Source of the DNA: JBKECP01 sp047974765
GTDB lineage: Bacteria > Pseudomonadota > Gammaproteobacteria > Pseudomonadales > Halieaceae
Assembly: GCA_047974765.1 (NCBI GenBank)
Contig: JBKECP010000031.1
Location: 1 to 64,000, forward strand
Direction of reading: 5' to 3'
DNA length: 64,000 bases
The notes beneath the pieces are model-generated. The model did no database searches and was not told the origin of the DNA. It was given only the letters and a program-made list of their open reading frames with translations. Shown piece after piece: positions 8,035-17,562 of this stretch. Positions within the stretch are counted from its first letter, which is position 1. Every line of letters starts with the position of its first letter. The position numbers and the translations under genes are program-made.

Positions 8035-8943
8035 ATGCAACAGGATCTCAACGATTTTTATTATTTTGTGCATGTTGTTGATCACGGTGGCTTTACCCAG
8101 GCGGGCAAAGCCATCAACACGCCCAAATCCAAACTCAGCCGCCGTATTGCACTACTGGAGGAGCGGCTTGGTACGCGCCTGATTCAACGTTCCACCCGCA
8201 GTTTTTCAGTCACCCCCATTGGTGAGCAGTTCTATACCCACTGCAAGGCCATGCTGGTAGAAGCAGAAGCAGCTCAATCCGTCATTGAATCCAGCCATTC
8301 CGAACCCTGCGGCATTTTACGCATGACCTGTCCTATTGCCCTGATACACGCCCATGTCGGCAGAATGGTTATTGAGTTTATGCATAACAATCCGAAGGTA
8401 AACGTGGAATTGCTCGGCCTCAATCGCAGCGTGGATGTTGTCACCGAGGGTATTGACCTGGCCATCCGGGTGCGCCCTTTGCCGCTGGAAGATTCAGATC
8501 TGGCCATGCGCGCGCTGGGTTACGCCTCTCAGTGTCTGGTGGCCAGCCCCCAGTTGCTTAAACAGCACAGCGCACCATCAAATCCAATTGAGCTGGCCGC
8601 CCTGCCCAGTATCGGCTTCGGCCCCTCCCTCAGTGGGCAGACCTGGAAGCTGATCAAACCCGATGGTGCCCAGGCTTCCCAGCATCACAACCCGCACTTT
8701 GTCAGCACCGACATGCTGACACTACGCGATGCAGCCGTGGCTGACATGGGTGTTGTCCAGCTGCCTGTTCTGATATTGCGCGAGCAACTTAAACGCGGTG
8801 AGCTGGTGCAGGTATTGCCGGACTGGTCCCCCCGGCGGGAAATGATTCACGCTGTATTTCCTTCCCGAAGAGGCTTGCTGCCCTCAGTGCGTACACTGCT
8901 GGATCATCTGGCCAGCGCATTTGAGACTGTGGCAGAAGACTGA
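8035..8943 (+). CDS. LysR-family transcriptional regulator
   Basis: The 302-residue protein has an N-terminal winged helix-turn-helix (residues 1-60; FVHVVDHGGFTQAGKAINTP then LSRRIALLEERLGTRLIQR) and a LysR substrate-binding domain from about residue 90, including GILRMTCPIALIH and VTEGIDLAIRVRPL. The N-terminus is of the AaeR/DsdC-like short-linker type commonly found divergent from pirin genes. It probably senses a quinone, phenolic or redox signal and controls the pirin cluster (inference from divergence and the operator). It converges on the DUF454 gene with a 15-bp gap. Confidence 0.92.
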   Translation: MQQDLNDFYYFVHVVDHGGFTQAGKAINTPKSKLSRRIALLEERLGTRLIQRSTRSFSVTPIGEQFYTHCKAMLVEAEAAQSVIESSHSEPCGILRMTCPIALIHAHVGRMVIEFMHNNPKVNVELLGLNRSVDVVTEGIDLAIRVRPLPLEDSDLAMRALGYASQCLVASPQLLKQHSAPSNPIELAALPSIGFGPSLSGQTWKLIKPDGAQASQHHNPHFVSTDMLTLRDAAVADMGVVQLPVLILREQLKRGELVQVLPDWSPRREMIHAVFPSRRGLLPSVRTLLDHLASAFETVAED

Positions 8944-8958
8944 GCCTTTGGAGCCAGT

Positions 8959-9315
8959 TCAGTGCTCAGGCCGCCGCCAGAGCCACAAGGCAACAATAAA
9001 CAGCACTGCGGGCAGGAAAATACGCAATGCCAATGGCGTATCCAGCAAGCCAATAACAACAACCGAAACCAGCATCATTACAGTGGCCGCCAATTTGGCT
9101 CGCCGGGGAACCGCTTTGCGGGCCTGCCAGTGCTGAATGGTTTCACCATAGCGCGGGTGTGTCAGCAGCCACTGCTCCAGCGCTGGCCAGCCTTTGGCCG
9201 CGCACCAGGCGGCCAGCAGCAAAAAGGGAACGGTGGGCAGCCCGGGAATAACTACACCAATAAAGCCAAACGCAGCGGCCAATACAGCCGTCAGCCGCCA
9301 AAGTACAGTGGACAC
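8959..9315 (-). CDS. DUF454 (YbaN-like) inner-membrane protein
   Basis: The 118-residue protein has hydrophobic segments at about 5-40 and 75-110 and the conserved VIPGLPTVPFLLLAAWCAAKGW motif typical of DUF454/YbaN. Its function is unknown across the family. The C-terminus ends in arginines, fitting an inside location. It follows the DUF2959 lipoprotein gene on the same strand by 20 bp and may be co-transcribed. Confidence 0.88.
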   Translation of the reverse strand: MSTVLWRLTAVLAAAFGFIGVVIPGLPTVPFLLLAAWCAAKGWPALEQWLLTHPRYGETIQHWQARKAVPRRAKLAATVMMLVSVVVIGLLDTPLALRIFLPAVLFIVALWLWRRPEH

Positions 9316-9335
9316 CCTAAAAAAACAGCAAAGAT

Positions 9336-9977
9336 TCAGGGTGTCTGCATGCTCTCAATAAAGGCGTTGGAAACAGCAATGGATTTACGCATCTCACTGA
9401 TCAGCGATTCCACATCGATGGCAATATCATTGAATTCAGTCTTCAGCGATGCCACAGCCTGGGCATTCAGGTTGTGCTTGAGAAAAAGTACGTTGTCTTT
9501 GAGCGCAACCAGCACCGGGTCCATACCGCTCTCGGCCTTGCGCATGGCTTTGATCATGCCATCATAGCGCTGGCGGGTCTCACGGAGCTGACGCTGGCTC
9601 TGTGCCTTGAAGCTGGCCTTGTTGAACTGCTCGATCTCCGCCTGCCACTCTTCAAACAGTGCTTCGGCAACAGATTCAACCGCACTGATGCGATCGCGCA
9701 CCTCCTGGGCAGAATCAACAGCGTCTTCATACTCGTCATTCAGATCTTCGTAAACATTTTGTAAATTACCGCCATCAAAACCAACAACAGCCTGAAAATG
9801 CTCCAAGGCAGAGGCAAATTGCTCCTCGGCATCCTCCTGGGCGTCACGGGAAGCCTCCACTCGATCAACAAGAATATCGCGCTTGTGAATACCCATCTGC
9901 TCAACCGCTGAATAATAGGCGGATTCACACCCCATTAAAGCCAATGCGAAGGTCATCGTGACCAATAAGTGCCGCAT
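9336..9977 (-). CDS. DUF2959 lipoprotein, coiled-coil
   Basis: The 213-residue protein starts MRHLLVTMTFALALMGCES, a signal peptide with a lipobox cysteine (residue 17). The remainder is highly charged and helical with heptad-like stretches (RVEASRDAQEDAEEQF..., WQAEIEQFNKASFKAQSQRQL), the DUF2959 pattern. AGGAGG lies five bases before this ATG; the longer open frame upstream is not supported. Function is unknown; an envelope location is predicted from the lipobox. Confidence 0.85.
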   Translation of the reverse strand: MRHLLVTMTFALALMGCESAYYSAVEQMGIHKRDILVDRVEASRDAQEDAEEQFASALEHFQAVVGFDGGNLQNVYEDLNDEYEDAVDSAQEVRDRISAVESVAEALFEEWQAEIEQFNKASFKAQSQRQLRETRQRYDGMIKAMRKAESGMDPVLVALKDNVLFLKHNLNAQAVASLKTEFNDIAIDVESLISEMRKSIAVSNAFIESMQTP

Positions 9978-10185
9978 GTTTTCCTCCTGCGTTCCAGTGC
10001 GGGACAATTCAGTAGCGCAGTGTAGCCGGATCGGACCACTTAGCCCACCCCACGGGCAGGTAGCCCCACTTACTGACAAACTGTGAACCCGACTATAACG
10101 CAGTCACGCCAGGCTTTGTTGTTGTCTCCGGCTCAGCTACACTCGGGGACTCTTGGCAATATCCGACTCATTCGGGAGTGCGCGC

Positions 10186-10782
10186 ATGGCTATTTCCACC
10201 ATTGTGTTTTTACTGGTCATTCTCGGCCTGATTATTTATATCATCAGTATCTACAACCGTCTGGTCACCCTGAAAAACCGTTTTCTAAACGCTTTTTCCC
10301 AGATCGAAGTTCAGCTCAAGCGCCGCTATGACCTGATTCCCAACCTGGTCGAAACAGCCAGGGCTTATCTGGACCATGAGCGCGAAACGCTCGAAGCGGT
10401 CACTAACGCACGCAATGATGCCTCCGCTATTTTAAAGGCGGTCAGCGATGGCAATATCGGCAGTCAGGCCATGCAGAAACTGGCCAGTGCCGAAAATGCC
10501 CTGCAAGGGGCACTGGGTAAACTCAATGTCACCATGGAAGCCTATCCCGATCTCAAAGCCAGCGAGAATATGCAACAGCTGACTGAAGAACTCACCAATA
10601 CGGAAAATCGCGTCTCCTTTGCCCGCCAGGGTTACAACGATGCTGTGATGAACTACAACACCTTCCGTCAGAGTTTCCCGCCGGTGTTTTTTGCCAATTG
10701 GTTTGGCCATGCCAATGACGCCGAGCTGCTGAATTTCGATGACTCGACGCAGATTCAGGAAGCACCCAAAGTCTCCTTCTGA
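10186..10782 (+). CDS. LemA-family membrane protein
   Basis: The 198-residue protein has an N-terminal transmembrane segment (STIVFLLVILGLIIYIISIYN), then the LemA core: LVTLKNRFLNAFSQIEVQLKRR, DLIPNLVETARAYL and ENRVSFARQGYNDAVMNYN. LemA proteins are four-helix bundles anchored in the membrane and often paired with M48 peptidases, as here with a 9-bp gap. The ATG chosen has GGGAGT upstream; a TTG eleven codons earlier is less likely. Its biochemical role is unproven. Confidence 0.92.
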   Translation: MAISTIVFLLVILGLIIYIISIYNRLVTLKNRFLNAFSQIEVQLKRRYDLIPNLVETARAYLDHERETLEAVTNARNDASAILKAVSDGNIGSQAMQKLASAENALQGALGKLNVTMEAYPDLKASENMQQLTEELTNTENRVSFARQGYNDAVMNYNTFRQSFPPVFFANWFGHANDAELLNFDDSTQIQEAPKVSF

Positions 10783-10791
10783 CAGTAGCCT

Positions 10792-12768
10792 ATGGATTTT
10801 TTCCGGCAACAGGACATTGCACGGCGCAACACCCGCCTTCTGATTGCACTCTTTCTGGCCGCTGTCGCTGTATTGATCATATTGACCAACGCCGCTATCG
10901 CCGGTTATCTATGGTTCAGTCAGGATTACAACGTTTACAGCGGCAGTCGTGAGGGTTTTGCAGGTTTTCTTCGCTATTTCAGCTGGCAGCGCTTTGGCTG
11001 GACAGGGCTTGCCATCACAGCAACTGTCGCACTGGTTACACTAACGCACTGGTTGCAGTTTCGCACTGGCGGCAAAGTGATAGCAGAAGCAATGGGCGCA
11101 ACCCGTATCGTTCCCCAGACGAGAGACCGCCATGAGCGTCGCTGCCTGAATGTCGTAGAAGAAATGGCACTGGCAGCCAATATGCCAGTACCGGTCGTTT
11201 ATGTACTTAACGATGAACGCGGTATCAATGCTTTTGCTGCCGGTCTCAGCCCGGCCGATGCCGTGCTTGCTGTCACCCGGGGAGCACTGGAACACCTTAA
11301 ACGGGACGAACTGCAAGGCGTGATCGGCCATGAGTTCAGTCATATTCTGAACGGTGATATGCGCCTCAATATCCGACTGGCGGCGATGCTCAAGGGCATA
11401 ACATTTATCGGCGATATGGGTTTGGTGCTAATGCACAGTTCAACCCGCGCCAAAAGAAGTGCCAGCGGTGATCATCACGCAGGAGGTTTTGTTCCCTTAT
11501 TGGGCCTGGCTTTTTGGATATTGGGCTGGTTCGGCGGCATCAGTGCCGGTTTTATCAAAGCGGCTATCAGCCGACAAAAAGAATACCTGGCCGATGCTTC
11601 AGCCGTGCAGTTTACCCGCAACAATACCGGTATCGCCCAGGCGCTCAAGGTGATAGGGGCTTATGTACCCGGCACACTGGTTCACGCTGCACGGGCCAGC
11701 GAAATGTCACATATTTTTTTCGGCCAGATCAGACATCGCCTGTGGCAGGTGTTCGCCACTCATCCGCCGCTGGCCACACGCATTCGTCGCCTTGATCCCC
11801 ACTGGGATGGCGAATATATCAAACGTAAAATTCAGCATTATCAAAGCTCACCCAGCCGCCCCGCAGCCGCCGAGGCAGGTGTTGGCCGGGCCACCGTCGT
11901 CGCTGCCGCTATTGCTGCCAGTGCAGCCAACACGACCAGGACCATTGAATATCAGACAGAGAAAGATCTGTTTGGTCCGGAACCGGCAGAGCTGGAGGCG
12001 GTAACAGCAAAACGGGAAGATATTGCGCTGTCTCTCATCCAGCACAGCCATAGTGAGCTGGGCGCACAGGCACTGGTGCTGTCACTGCTGGTGGACCCGG
12101 CATCAGCGCTGTACCAACAGCAGCTGACACTCATCAAACAGGCTAAAGTGCAGGGACTGGATGATCTGGTATTTACCCTGGCACCCGGTGTGGCCGGGCT
12201 GGTCTCAGGCCAGCGCCTGCCCCTGCTGGAAATGTGTATGCCGAGCCTGAAAAGTCTGTCTGCCCGCCAGTATCAGATATTCAGGCAAACACTGCTGCAA
12301 GTAGCGGCCAGCGATGGTCATACCAGCCTGTTCGAGTGGTGCCTGCTACAGCTGCTCAGCCATTACCTTGCCCCGGAATTCGGGTGTGTACGCATCAGTC
12401 GAGCGCGGCATAATCATCTTGAGAAGATGCGTTTTCCGTTGCGTCTGGTGCTGTCCATCATCGCCTGTGAAAACAGTGATGCAGTAGCAGCTTTTGCCAT
12501 GGCCACACAGGAACTGGGCATGCCCGAACTACAGATTCTGTCACAGGAACACATCACCATGGCCGCCTTTGATCAGGCTGTACAGGAACTGGCAGACAGC
12601 TACCCTCTGCTCAAACCCCGTATCCTCAAGGCGATGATCATTGCCGCAGGGGCTGACCAAACACTAAACAGTAGTGAGCGTGAGCTTATTTACGCTGTCG
12701 CCGCCGTCATGGACTGCCCCCTGCCCGATAAAGCACTGTGGCTATTGGCCACTTCCACCTCATCATAA
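10792..12768 (+). CDS. M48 membrane metallopeptidase with C-terminal TerB-like domain
   Basis: The protein has 658 residues. Two N-terminal membrane segments (about 18-42 and 68-88) precede an HtpX-type M48 domain with the zinc motif HEFSH at 180-184 and the third ligand Glu264 in KEYLADASAVQF; two more hydrophobic segments fall between. From about residue 370 there is a cytoplasmic alpha-helical extension ending in AADQTLNSSERELIYAVAAV, which resembles a TerB-like domain. Ordinary HtpX is about 290 residues, so the second half is extra. Together with lemA it likely forms a membrane quality-control or signalling protease unit (inference). Confidence 0.88.
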   Translation: MDFFRQQDIARRNTRLLIALFLAAVAVLIILTNAAIAGYLWFSQDYNVYSGSREGFAGFLRYFSWQRFGWTGLAITATVALVTLTHWLQFRTGGKVIAEAMGATRIVPQTRDRHERRCLNVVEEMALAANMPVPVVYVLNDERGINAFAAGLSPADAVLAVTRGALEHLKRDELQGVIGHEFSHILNGDMRLNIRLAAMLKGITFIGDMGLVLMHSSTRAKRSASGDHHAGGFVPLLGLAFWILGWFGGISAGFIKAAISRQKEYLADASAVQFTRNNTGIAQALKVIGAYVPGTLVHAARASEMSHIFFGQIRHRLWQVFATHPPLATRIRRLDPHWDGEYIKRKIQHYQSSPSRPAAAEAGVGRATVVAAAIAASAANTTRTIEYQTEKDLFGPEPAELEAVTAKREDIALSLIQHSHSELGAQALVLSLLVDPASALYQQQLTLIKQAKVQGLDDLVFTLAPGVAGLVSGQRLPLLEMCMPSLKSLSARQYQIFRQTLLQVAASDGHTSLFEWCLLQLLSHYLAPEFGCVRISRARHNHLEKMRFPLRLVLSIIACENSDAVAAFAMATQELGMPELQILSQEHITMAAFDQAVQELADSYPLLKPRILKAMIIAAGADQTLNSSERELIYAVAAVMDCPLPDKALWLLATSTSS

Positions 12769-12909
12769 GTGTCCACCAGGCATTAAGAGGCTGGCAGGTT
12801 TGGACAGAACTGCTATCCTGACACCAGGCTGTGCTCCCAAGGACGGGACGGGCCTGTAGAACAGCAATGACCGCTGACAAAACAGATCGACAAACAAGGA
12901 TGTTTGGCC

Positions 12910-13323
12910 ATGACTATTTCACTTGCTTTTGAGGCAGGCGTGCCTTCTGCGCAGACACCTGCCCCCATCCAGTCCACATACATTACCCGCACCACTGACC
13001 GTGTTATGCAAATTTTGCTCGATGGCGATCTCGCCCGCTTGCGATCAGAATCTGTGGCGCGATCTCTTGGCATGAGCAGTACCACTTTGCGGCGCCGATT
13101 GCGACACGACAATACCAACTACCAGTTTCTGCTGGACAGGGTACGTCAGTACCGCTGTGAACAGATGCTACTGGATGTCTGGCTACCCGGAAAATGTATG
13201 GCCGATGCACTGGGTTATCTTGAGGTCAACAGCTTTTATCGCGCCTTTCGTCGCTGGACCGGTATCAGCTACAGTGATTACAAACTGCAATATGAAATGG
13301 AGCCAAAGGTCGTTCGCCATTAA
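12910..13323 (+). CDS. Short AraC/XylS-type HTH regulator
   Basis: The 137-residue protein consists almost only of the AraC double helix-turn-helix: SVARSLGMSSTTLRRRLRHD (first HTH) and ADALGYLEVNSFYRAFRRWTG (second HTH, with the conserved FYRAFRRWTGISYSDYK). No sensory domain precedes it beyond about 35 residues, so it may act constitutively or with a partner. AAGGA nine bases before the ATG supports this start. It stands alone, convergent with the diguanylate cyclase gene. Its target is unknown. Confidence 0.8.
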   Translation: MTISLAFEAGVPSAQTPAPIQSTYITRTTDRVMQILLDGDLARLRSESVARSLGMSSTTLRRRLRHDNTNYQFLLDRVRQYRCEQMLLDVWLPGKCMADALGYLEVNSFYRAFRRWTGISYSDYKLQYEMEPKVVRH

Positions 13324-13355
13324 AAGGGTCTTACGGTTACCAACTCAGGCGATAT

Positions 13356-13388
13356 GATTAACCCGGCAAGTATTTCGCCGGGTTAATC
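13356..13388. terminator. 12-bp perfect stem-loop between convergent genes
   Basis: Arms GATTAACCCGGC and GCCGGGTTAATC are separated by nine bases. It lies just past the AraC-type gene and before the end of the convergent diguanylate cyclase gene, the usual place for a bidirectional terminator. A U tract is missing on both sides. Confidence 0.6.
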
Positions 13389-13507
13389 GCAGTGCGTGGA
13401 CGACACACCGTCGCTGATTGAAAAGCCGACGCGAGCCCGCGAACACCAAGAATGTTGCACATTCTGCCACTTCTTTTTAACCGATGATCAAACAGAGAAG
13501 AATCCTT

Positions 13508-15337
13508 CTATTTAACAACGGCCAGGCCGGAGACAGAGCCAACCATCACCCGGTTACGGCCCTGATCCTTACCCTGATAAAGAGCAACATCCGCACGGGC
13601 GATGCAGCTTTCAAGGCTCTCGCCTCTGCGAATAGCCGCTACACCAAATGTCATGGTGACGCCCAGGCGCATGGATTCAAACTCAAATACGTTGCCCGAA
13701 ATCAGTTCGCGCAGCTTTTCAGCCAGGATAGTGGCGCCTTCGACATCGGTTTCGGGCAGCAACAAAATAAATTCCTCGCCTCCCCAACGTGCCAATCGGT
13801 CAACATCACGCATGGCCTCTCTGATACGCGCTGACACCCGTTTTAACACATGATCTCCCGCCGCATGACCATAGCGGTCATTGACCGATTTAAAATGATC
13901 AATATCAGCCAGCACAATGGAAAAAGTACGGTTGGTACGAAACATGCGCTGCAATTCACGTTCTGCCTCAGCTACAAACCCCCGCCGGTTGAGCACGCCG
14001 GTGAGAGGGTCTACACGAACAATTTCTGACAGCTGTCGATTCAGCTCACTCAATGCCGCTGTACGTTCAGCCACCTCAAATTCCAGACTGCCAACCATAC
14101 CGGCAAAGCGATCACCCAGCGAAATACTCATTGCAACCAGCAGCGCCAAAAAACCCCAGGGCAACAGTTCGGTCATATCGCCAACAATCAACTCAACTAT
14201 GATGTCATGCAGACAGGCAATGACAAACAGCAGGCCTCCAATAGCAAATTTTCTGGCATCTCGCCGCCCCTCATGGAGTTTTTTCAGTATCAGTGTGCCC
14301 GCCAGCAACAGAGACGGTAATATCCACAGCAACCAGTAATTTATCAGTGAATAACGCAGCTCCACTCCCGGAATAATCACAAAAACAGCGGCAATAAAGA
14401 TAAAACTCATTTGATAATATCGCAGCCAGCGGTCCACCACCTGATCCATCATTGCCCACACCATCTGCAATAACAAAGGCGCAATCAGATAAAGCGTGGT
14501 GAACTGGATCTTCTGATAGCTTTCGATGTCCAGGCCGAGATAGTTGCGCCACTCCGTCAGCATCAGGCTATAAACTCCGATCAACAACGCACTCAGACCA
14601 AACCACAAAAAGACATTGAGCCTGCGATTGCGGTAATACAGATAGAGATGGTAGAGGCCAAAAACCATGCAGATAGCACCCAGCAGCATGGCAGGCGCCT
14701 GCTCAATGATTAAACGCTTGAGCAGTTGACCATAATTACCCAGCTCGGGAACATGGCGATAGGGACCAGCCCCCCAGCGCTCAACGATCAGGTCAGTCCC
14801 TCCCCAAACACGCAGCGCCAACATCAGCTCCCCTTCAGCCGTCACCGCAGCTAAAGGAATTGGCACAATATCCTGATTTTTATAATCAGGAACTGGTAAC
14901 CCCCTCCCCGGCAGGCGTCCCGAAGTACTAATTAGCTGCCCATTGGCATACAACTCATAGGCGCTGAGAACCTGCCCCATATACAGGCCGAGCATGGACA
15001 AGCGATCCCTGTCCTCAACGCTGTTAATATCAAAGTGCACATGCAGGCGGTACCAGCCAAAATGCTCATTACGATTGCCTGCTTCATCAAAATTTGCCCG
15101 CCATATATGGGGCAGGCCAACGGTTTGCCAACCACTATCATCAAAATCGGGGTGGGCCCAGGCAAGGTCATCACCCAACTGGAAGCGCCAATACTTTGCC
15201 AAAGGCTGACCAGACAACGCCTTTTCCACCGGGATCGTCAAGGGATCTTTGGCTGAGGCGGGAGCCGCAACGCTCAGGATCAATAAAATTGTCAGCGGTA
15301 GCAAGCGGCAGGTATTAATAAAAACTGTCGATATCAT
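13508..15337 (-). CDS. Membrane diguanylate cyclase with 7TM-DISM sensor
   Basis: The 609-residue protein has a signal peptide, a periplasmic jelly-roll-like domain (about 30-200; WRFQLGDDLAWAHPDFDDSGW), seven hydrophobic segments (about 205-410) of the 7TMR-DISM type, a short coiled coil and a GGDEF domain from about residue 435 (DPLTGVLNRRGF; active-site GGEEF near 520). The active-site motif is intact, so c-di-GMP synthesis is expected. No RxxD inhibitory site is visible upstream of GGEEF. The gene overlaps the YdcF-like gene by four bases and is probably translationally coupled. Confidence 0.93.
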   Translation of the reverse strand: MISTVFINTCRLLPLTILLILSVAAPASAKDPLTIPVEKALSGQPLAKYWRFQLGDDLAWAHPDFDDSGWQTVGLPHIWRANFDEAGNRNEHFGWYRLHVHFDINSVEDRDRLSMLGLYMGQVLSAYELYANGQLISTSGRLPGRGLPVPDYKNQDIVPIPLAAVTAEGELMLALRVWGGTDLIVERWGAGPYRHVPELGNYGQLLKRLIIEQAPAMLLGAICMVFGLYHLYLYYRNRRLNVFLWFGLSALLIGVYSLMLTEWRNYLGLDIESYQKIQFTTLYLIAPLLLQMVWAMMDQVVDRWLRYYQMSFIFIAAVFVIIPGVELRYSLINYWLLWILPSLLLAGTLILKKLHEGRRDARKFAIGGLLFVIACLHDIIVELIVGDMTELLPWGFLALLVAMSISLGDRFAGMVGSLEFEVAERTAALSELNRQLSEIVRVDPLTGVLNRRGFVAEAERELQRMFRTNRTFSIVLADIDHFKSVNDRYGHAAGDHVLKRVSARIREAMRDVDRLARWGGEEFILLLPETDVEGATILAEKLRELISGNVFEFESMRLGVTMTFGVAAIRRGESLESCIARADVALYQGKDQGRNRVMVGSVSGLAVVK

Positions 15338-16098
15338 AGATAGCCCCGCAAAGAATAAATCAGGCTACCGACCATCTCCCGAATGGCATAGGTTGTACGG
15401 CTCAAAGCTGACAATGAAGGCAGCAGATCAGGTAGCAGGTCGTCGTGGCGCAGCACCTGATAGTCAGTGGCAGCCGGTATCACCTCAATACCCTGCTGTG
15501 TAAAGCAGGCCACTGCCCGGGACATATGAAAAGCTGAAGTTACCAGTAAAACACGGTTAATATTGTTTTTCTTCAGCAGGCTGGCGGAGTAGAGCGCATT
15601 TTCATAGGTATTGCGACTGCGCTCTTCAAGTAGCAGATTAGCCGGAGGCAACTGCATGATTGCCATAATATCAGCCATCTCTCGCGCTTCCGAGCGCAGA
15701 TGACCGACACTGCCACCGCTGAGCAAAACCAGTGGTGCCTTGCCCTGATGGTAAAGCTCGGCAGCAAAAATCAGCCGGTCTGACTGGGCATTGAGATCAG
15801 AAAACTGTTGTACCGCTGTATCACCACGCGTACTGCCACCCAGTACAACAATAGCCGCGGCAGCTGGCAGATCCGTTGCCGCCTGAGGAGGATAATCCGC
15901 CTCAAGCCGCGCCATCATATAATCTGCCATCAATGGGCTGGCGCAGAGATAGAGCCAACACAGTGCCAGACCGATCAGGCTTGCACCCAGTCCCCGCCAG
16001 CCCCACCACAGGGCGGCCAGAGCAAATATAAGCATCAATACGACCTGTTGTAACGGAAATAACAACAGTGACAACCACTTGGTCAGTTCAAAGCTCAT
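15334..16098 (-). CDS. YdcF/ElyC-family (DUF218) membrane protein
   Basis: The 254-residue protein has two N-terminal membrane segments (LLLFPLQQVVLMLIFALAALWW; LIGLALCWLYLCASPL), followed by the DUF218 domain: AAIVVLGGS, LLSGG, LEERSRNTYENALYS and VLLVTSAFHMSRAV. This is the ElyC/SanA-like architecture linked in enterobacteria to envelope polysaccharide and undecaprenyl-phosphate metabolism. The start follows AGGAGG by eight bases. The longer frame up to 16179 lacks such a site. Confidence 0.9.
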   Translation of the reverse strand: MSFELTKWLSLLLFPLQQVVLMLIFALAALWWGWRGLGASLIGLALCWLYLCASPLMADYMMARLEADYPPQAATDLPAAAAIVVLGGSTRGDTAVQQFSDLNAQSDRLIFAAELYHQGKAPLVLLSGGSVGHLRSEAREMADIMAIMQLPPANLLLEERSRNTYENALYSASLLKKNNINRVLLVTSAFHMSRAVACFTQQGIEVIPAATDYQVLRHDDLLPDLLPSLSALSRTTYAIREMVGSLIYSLRGYL

Positions 16099-16235
16099 TG
16101 CCCCGGCCTCCTTTCCCAGTATTGATGAAATACAAACCCGCTCAACTCTGATTATTGTCAGAGGAGGCATCCGTACCATATTAACCCGGCAATCAGCGCC
16201 AGCCAGGAGGTCTATTTGATGATCGGACTAATAGA

Positions 16236-17540
16236 TCAGTTGCTGATACTCCCGAAGGGGTGGCGTAAAACAATCGTCTCTACACGGTCGGGCCCGGTCG
16301 AAATAATATCAATCGGCGCTCCCACCACCTGTTCTATTTTGTGGATATAATCCTGTGCCGCCTGAGGCAGGTCTGCCAGTGAACGCACCCCAAGCGTGGA
16401 TTCACTCCAGCCTGGCACAGTTTCATATACGGGTACCAAATCTTCGTAATCATCTGAATCGACTGGGTTCAGAACCGGCTGTCCATTGTTGTCGGTATAG
16501 CCGACACAGACCTGAATACTCTCCAGACCATCCAGCACATCCAGCTTGGTCAGACACAGGCCCGATACAGAATTGATATTGACGGCATTGCGCAGAGCCA
16601 CTGCATCAAACCAGCCACAGCGCCGGGGCCGTCCCGTTGTGGCGCCAAATTCATGGCCCCTGGTCGCCAGATGAGCACCTGTTTCGTCAAACAGTTCCGT
16701 CGGGAAAGGGCCAGAGCCCACCCGGGTGGTATAAGCCTTGGTGATACCCAGGACATAATCCAGATATAAAGGGCCAAAACCAGAACCCGTGGCAGTGCCA
16801 CCCGCCGTAGTATTGGAGCTGGTTACAAAAGGATAAGTTCCATGGTCAATATCCAGCAGCGAACCCTGGGCACCTTCAAACAAAACACGGGCATTGGTTG
16901 TGCGCGCTTCGTGCAAAATAGATGTGACATCGGCCATCATCGGCAGCAGCTGCTTACCAAGTGCCATAGTCTGCTCGCAGACAACATCCACATTCAGCGG
17001 TTCGACACCATAATAGTGTTCAAGCTGAAAATTATGATACTCCATCACTTCGCGCAGTTTGCGACGAAAGCGCTCAACATCCTGTAAATCACCCAGGCGC
17101 AGCCCCCGCCGCGCCACTTTATCCTCATAGGCAGGACCGATACCACGACCAGTGGTGCCAATTTTAGCTTCACCACGGCGCGCCTCGCGCGCCTGATCCA
17201 GCGCCACATGGTAAGGCAGAATCAGCGGACAGGCAGGCGATATACGCAAACGCTCACGCACCGGTACACCTTTGGATTCCAGCTCACCCATTTCCTTGAG
17301 CAAGGCACTCGGACACAGCACCACACCGTTGCCAATCAGGCACTGCACATGCTCACGTAAAATACCGGAAGGTATCAAATGCAGTACGGTCTTCTCGCCA
17401 TCAATAACCAGTGTATGGCCCGCATTGTGGCCACCCTGAAAGCGAACTACCGCATCAGCCTGGTCAGTCAACAGATCGACAATCTTTCCTTTACCCTCAT
17501 CACCCCACTGGGTACCGAGAACAACGACATTTTTACTCAT
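16236..17540 (-). CDS. purA: Adenylosuccinate synthetase
   Basis: The 434-residue enzyme converts IMP, aspartate and GTP to adenylosuccinate in AMP synthesis. Visible motifs are GTQWGDEGKGKIVDLL (GTP loop and catalytic Asp), GGHNAGHT (IMP site with catalytic His), GTTGRGIGPAYEDK and FATLTHR-region equivalents (GRPRRCGWFDAVALRNA). Length is normal for the family. It follows hisZ with a 22-bp gap on the same strand, as in pseudomonads, and is likely part of the hfl-hisZ-purA transcript. Confidence 0.98.
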   Translation of the reverse strand: MSKNVVVLGTQWGDEGKGKIVDLLTDQADAVVRFQGGHNAGHTLVIDGEKTVLHLIPSGILREHVQCLIGNGVVLCPSALLKEMGELESKGVPVRERLRISPACPLILPYHVALDQAREARRGEAKIGTTGRGIGPAYEDKVARRGLRLGDLQDVERFRRKLREVMEYHNFQLEHYYGVEPLNVDVVCEQTMALGKQLLPMMADVTSILHEARTTNARVLFEGAQGSLLDIDHGTYPFVTSSNTTAGGTATGSGFGPLYLDYVLGITKAYTTRVGSGPFPTELFDETGAHLATRGHEFGATTGRPRRCGWFDAVALRNAVNINSVSGLCLTKLDVLDGLESIQVCVGYTDNNGQPVLNPVDSDDYEDLVPVYETVPGWSESTLGVRSLADLPQAAQDYIHKIEQVVGAPIDIISTGPDRVETIVLRHPFGSISN

Positions 17541-17562
17541 GTGGATTCAGCTCATTGATCTT

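Noticed and set aside
9307..9348. Hairpin GACACCCT / AGGGTGTC at the end of the DUF2959 gene
   Set aside because: The T run lies in the loop rather than after the stem and one arm overlaps the coding end, so it is not a convincing terminator.
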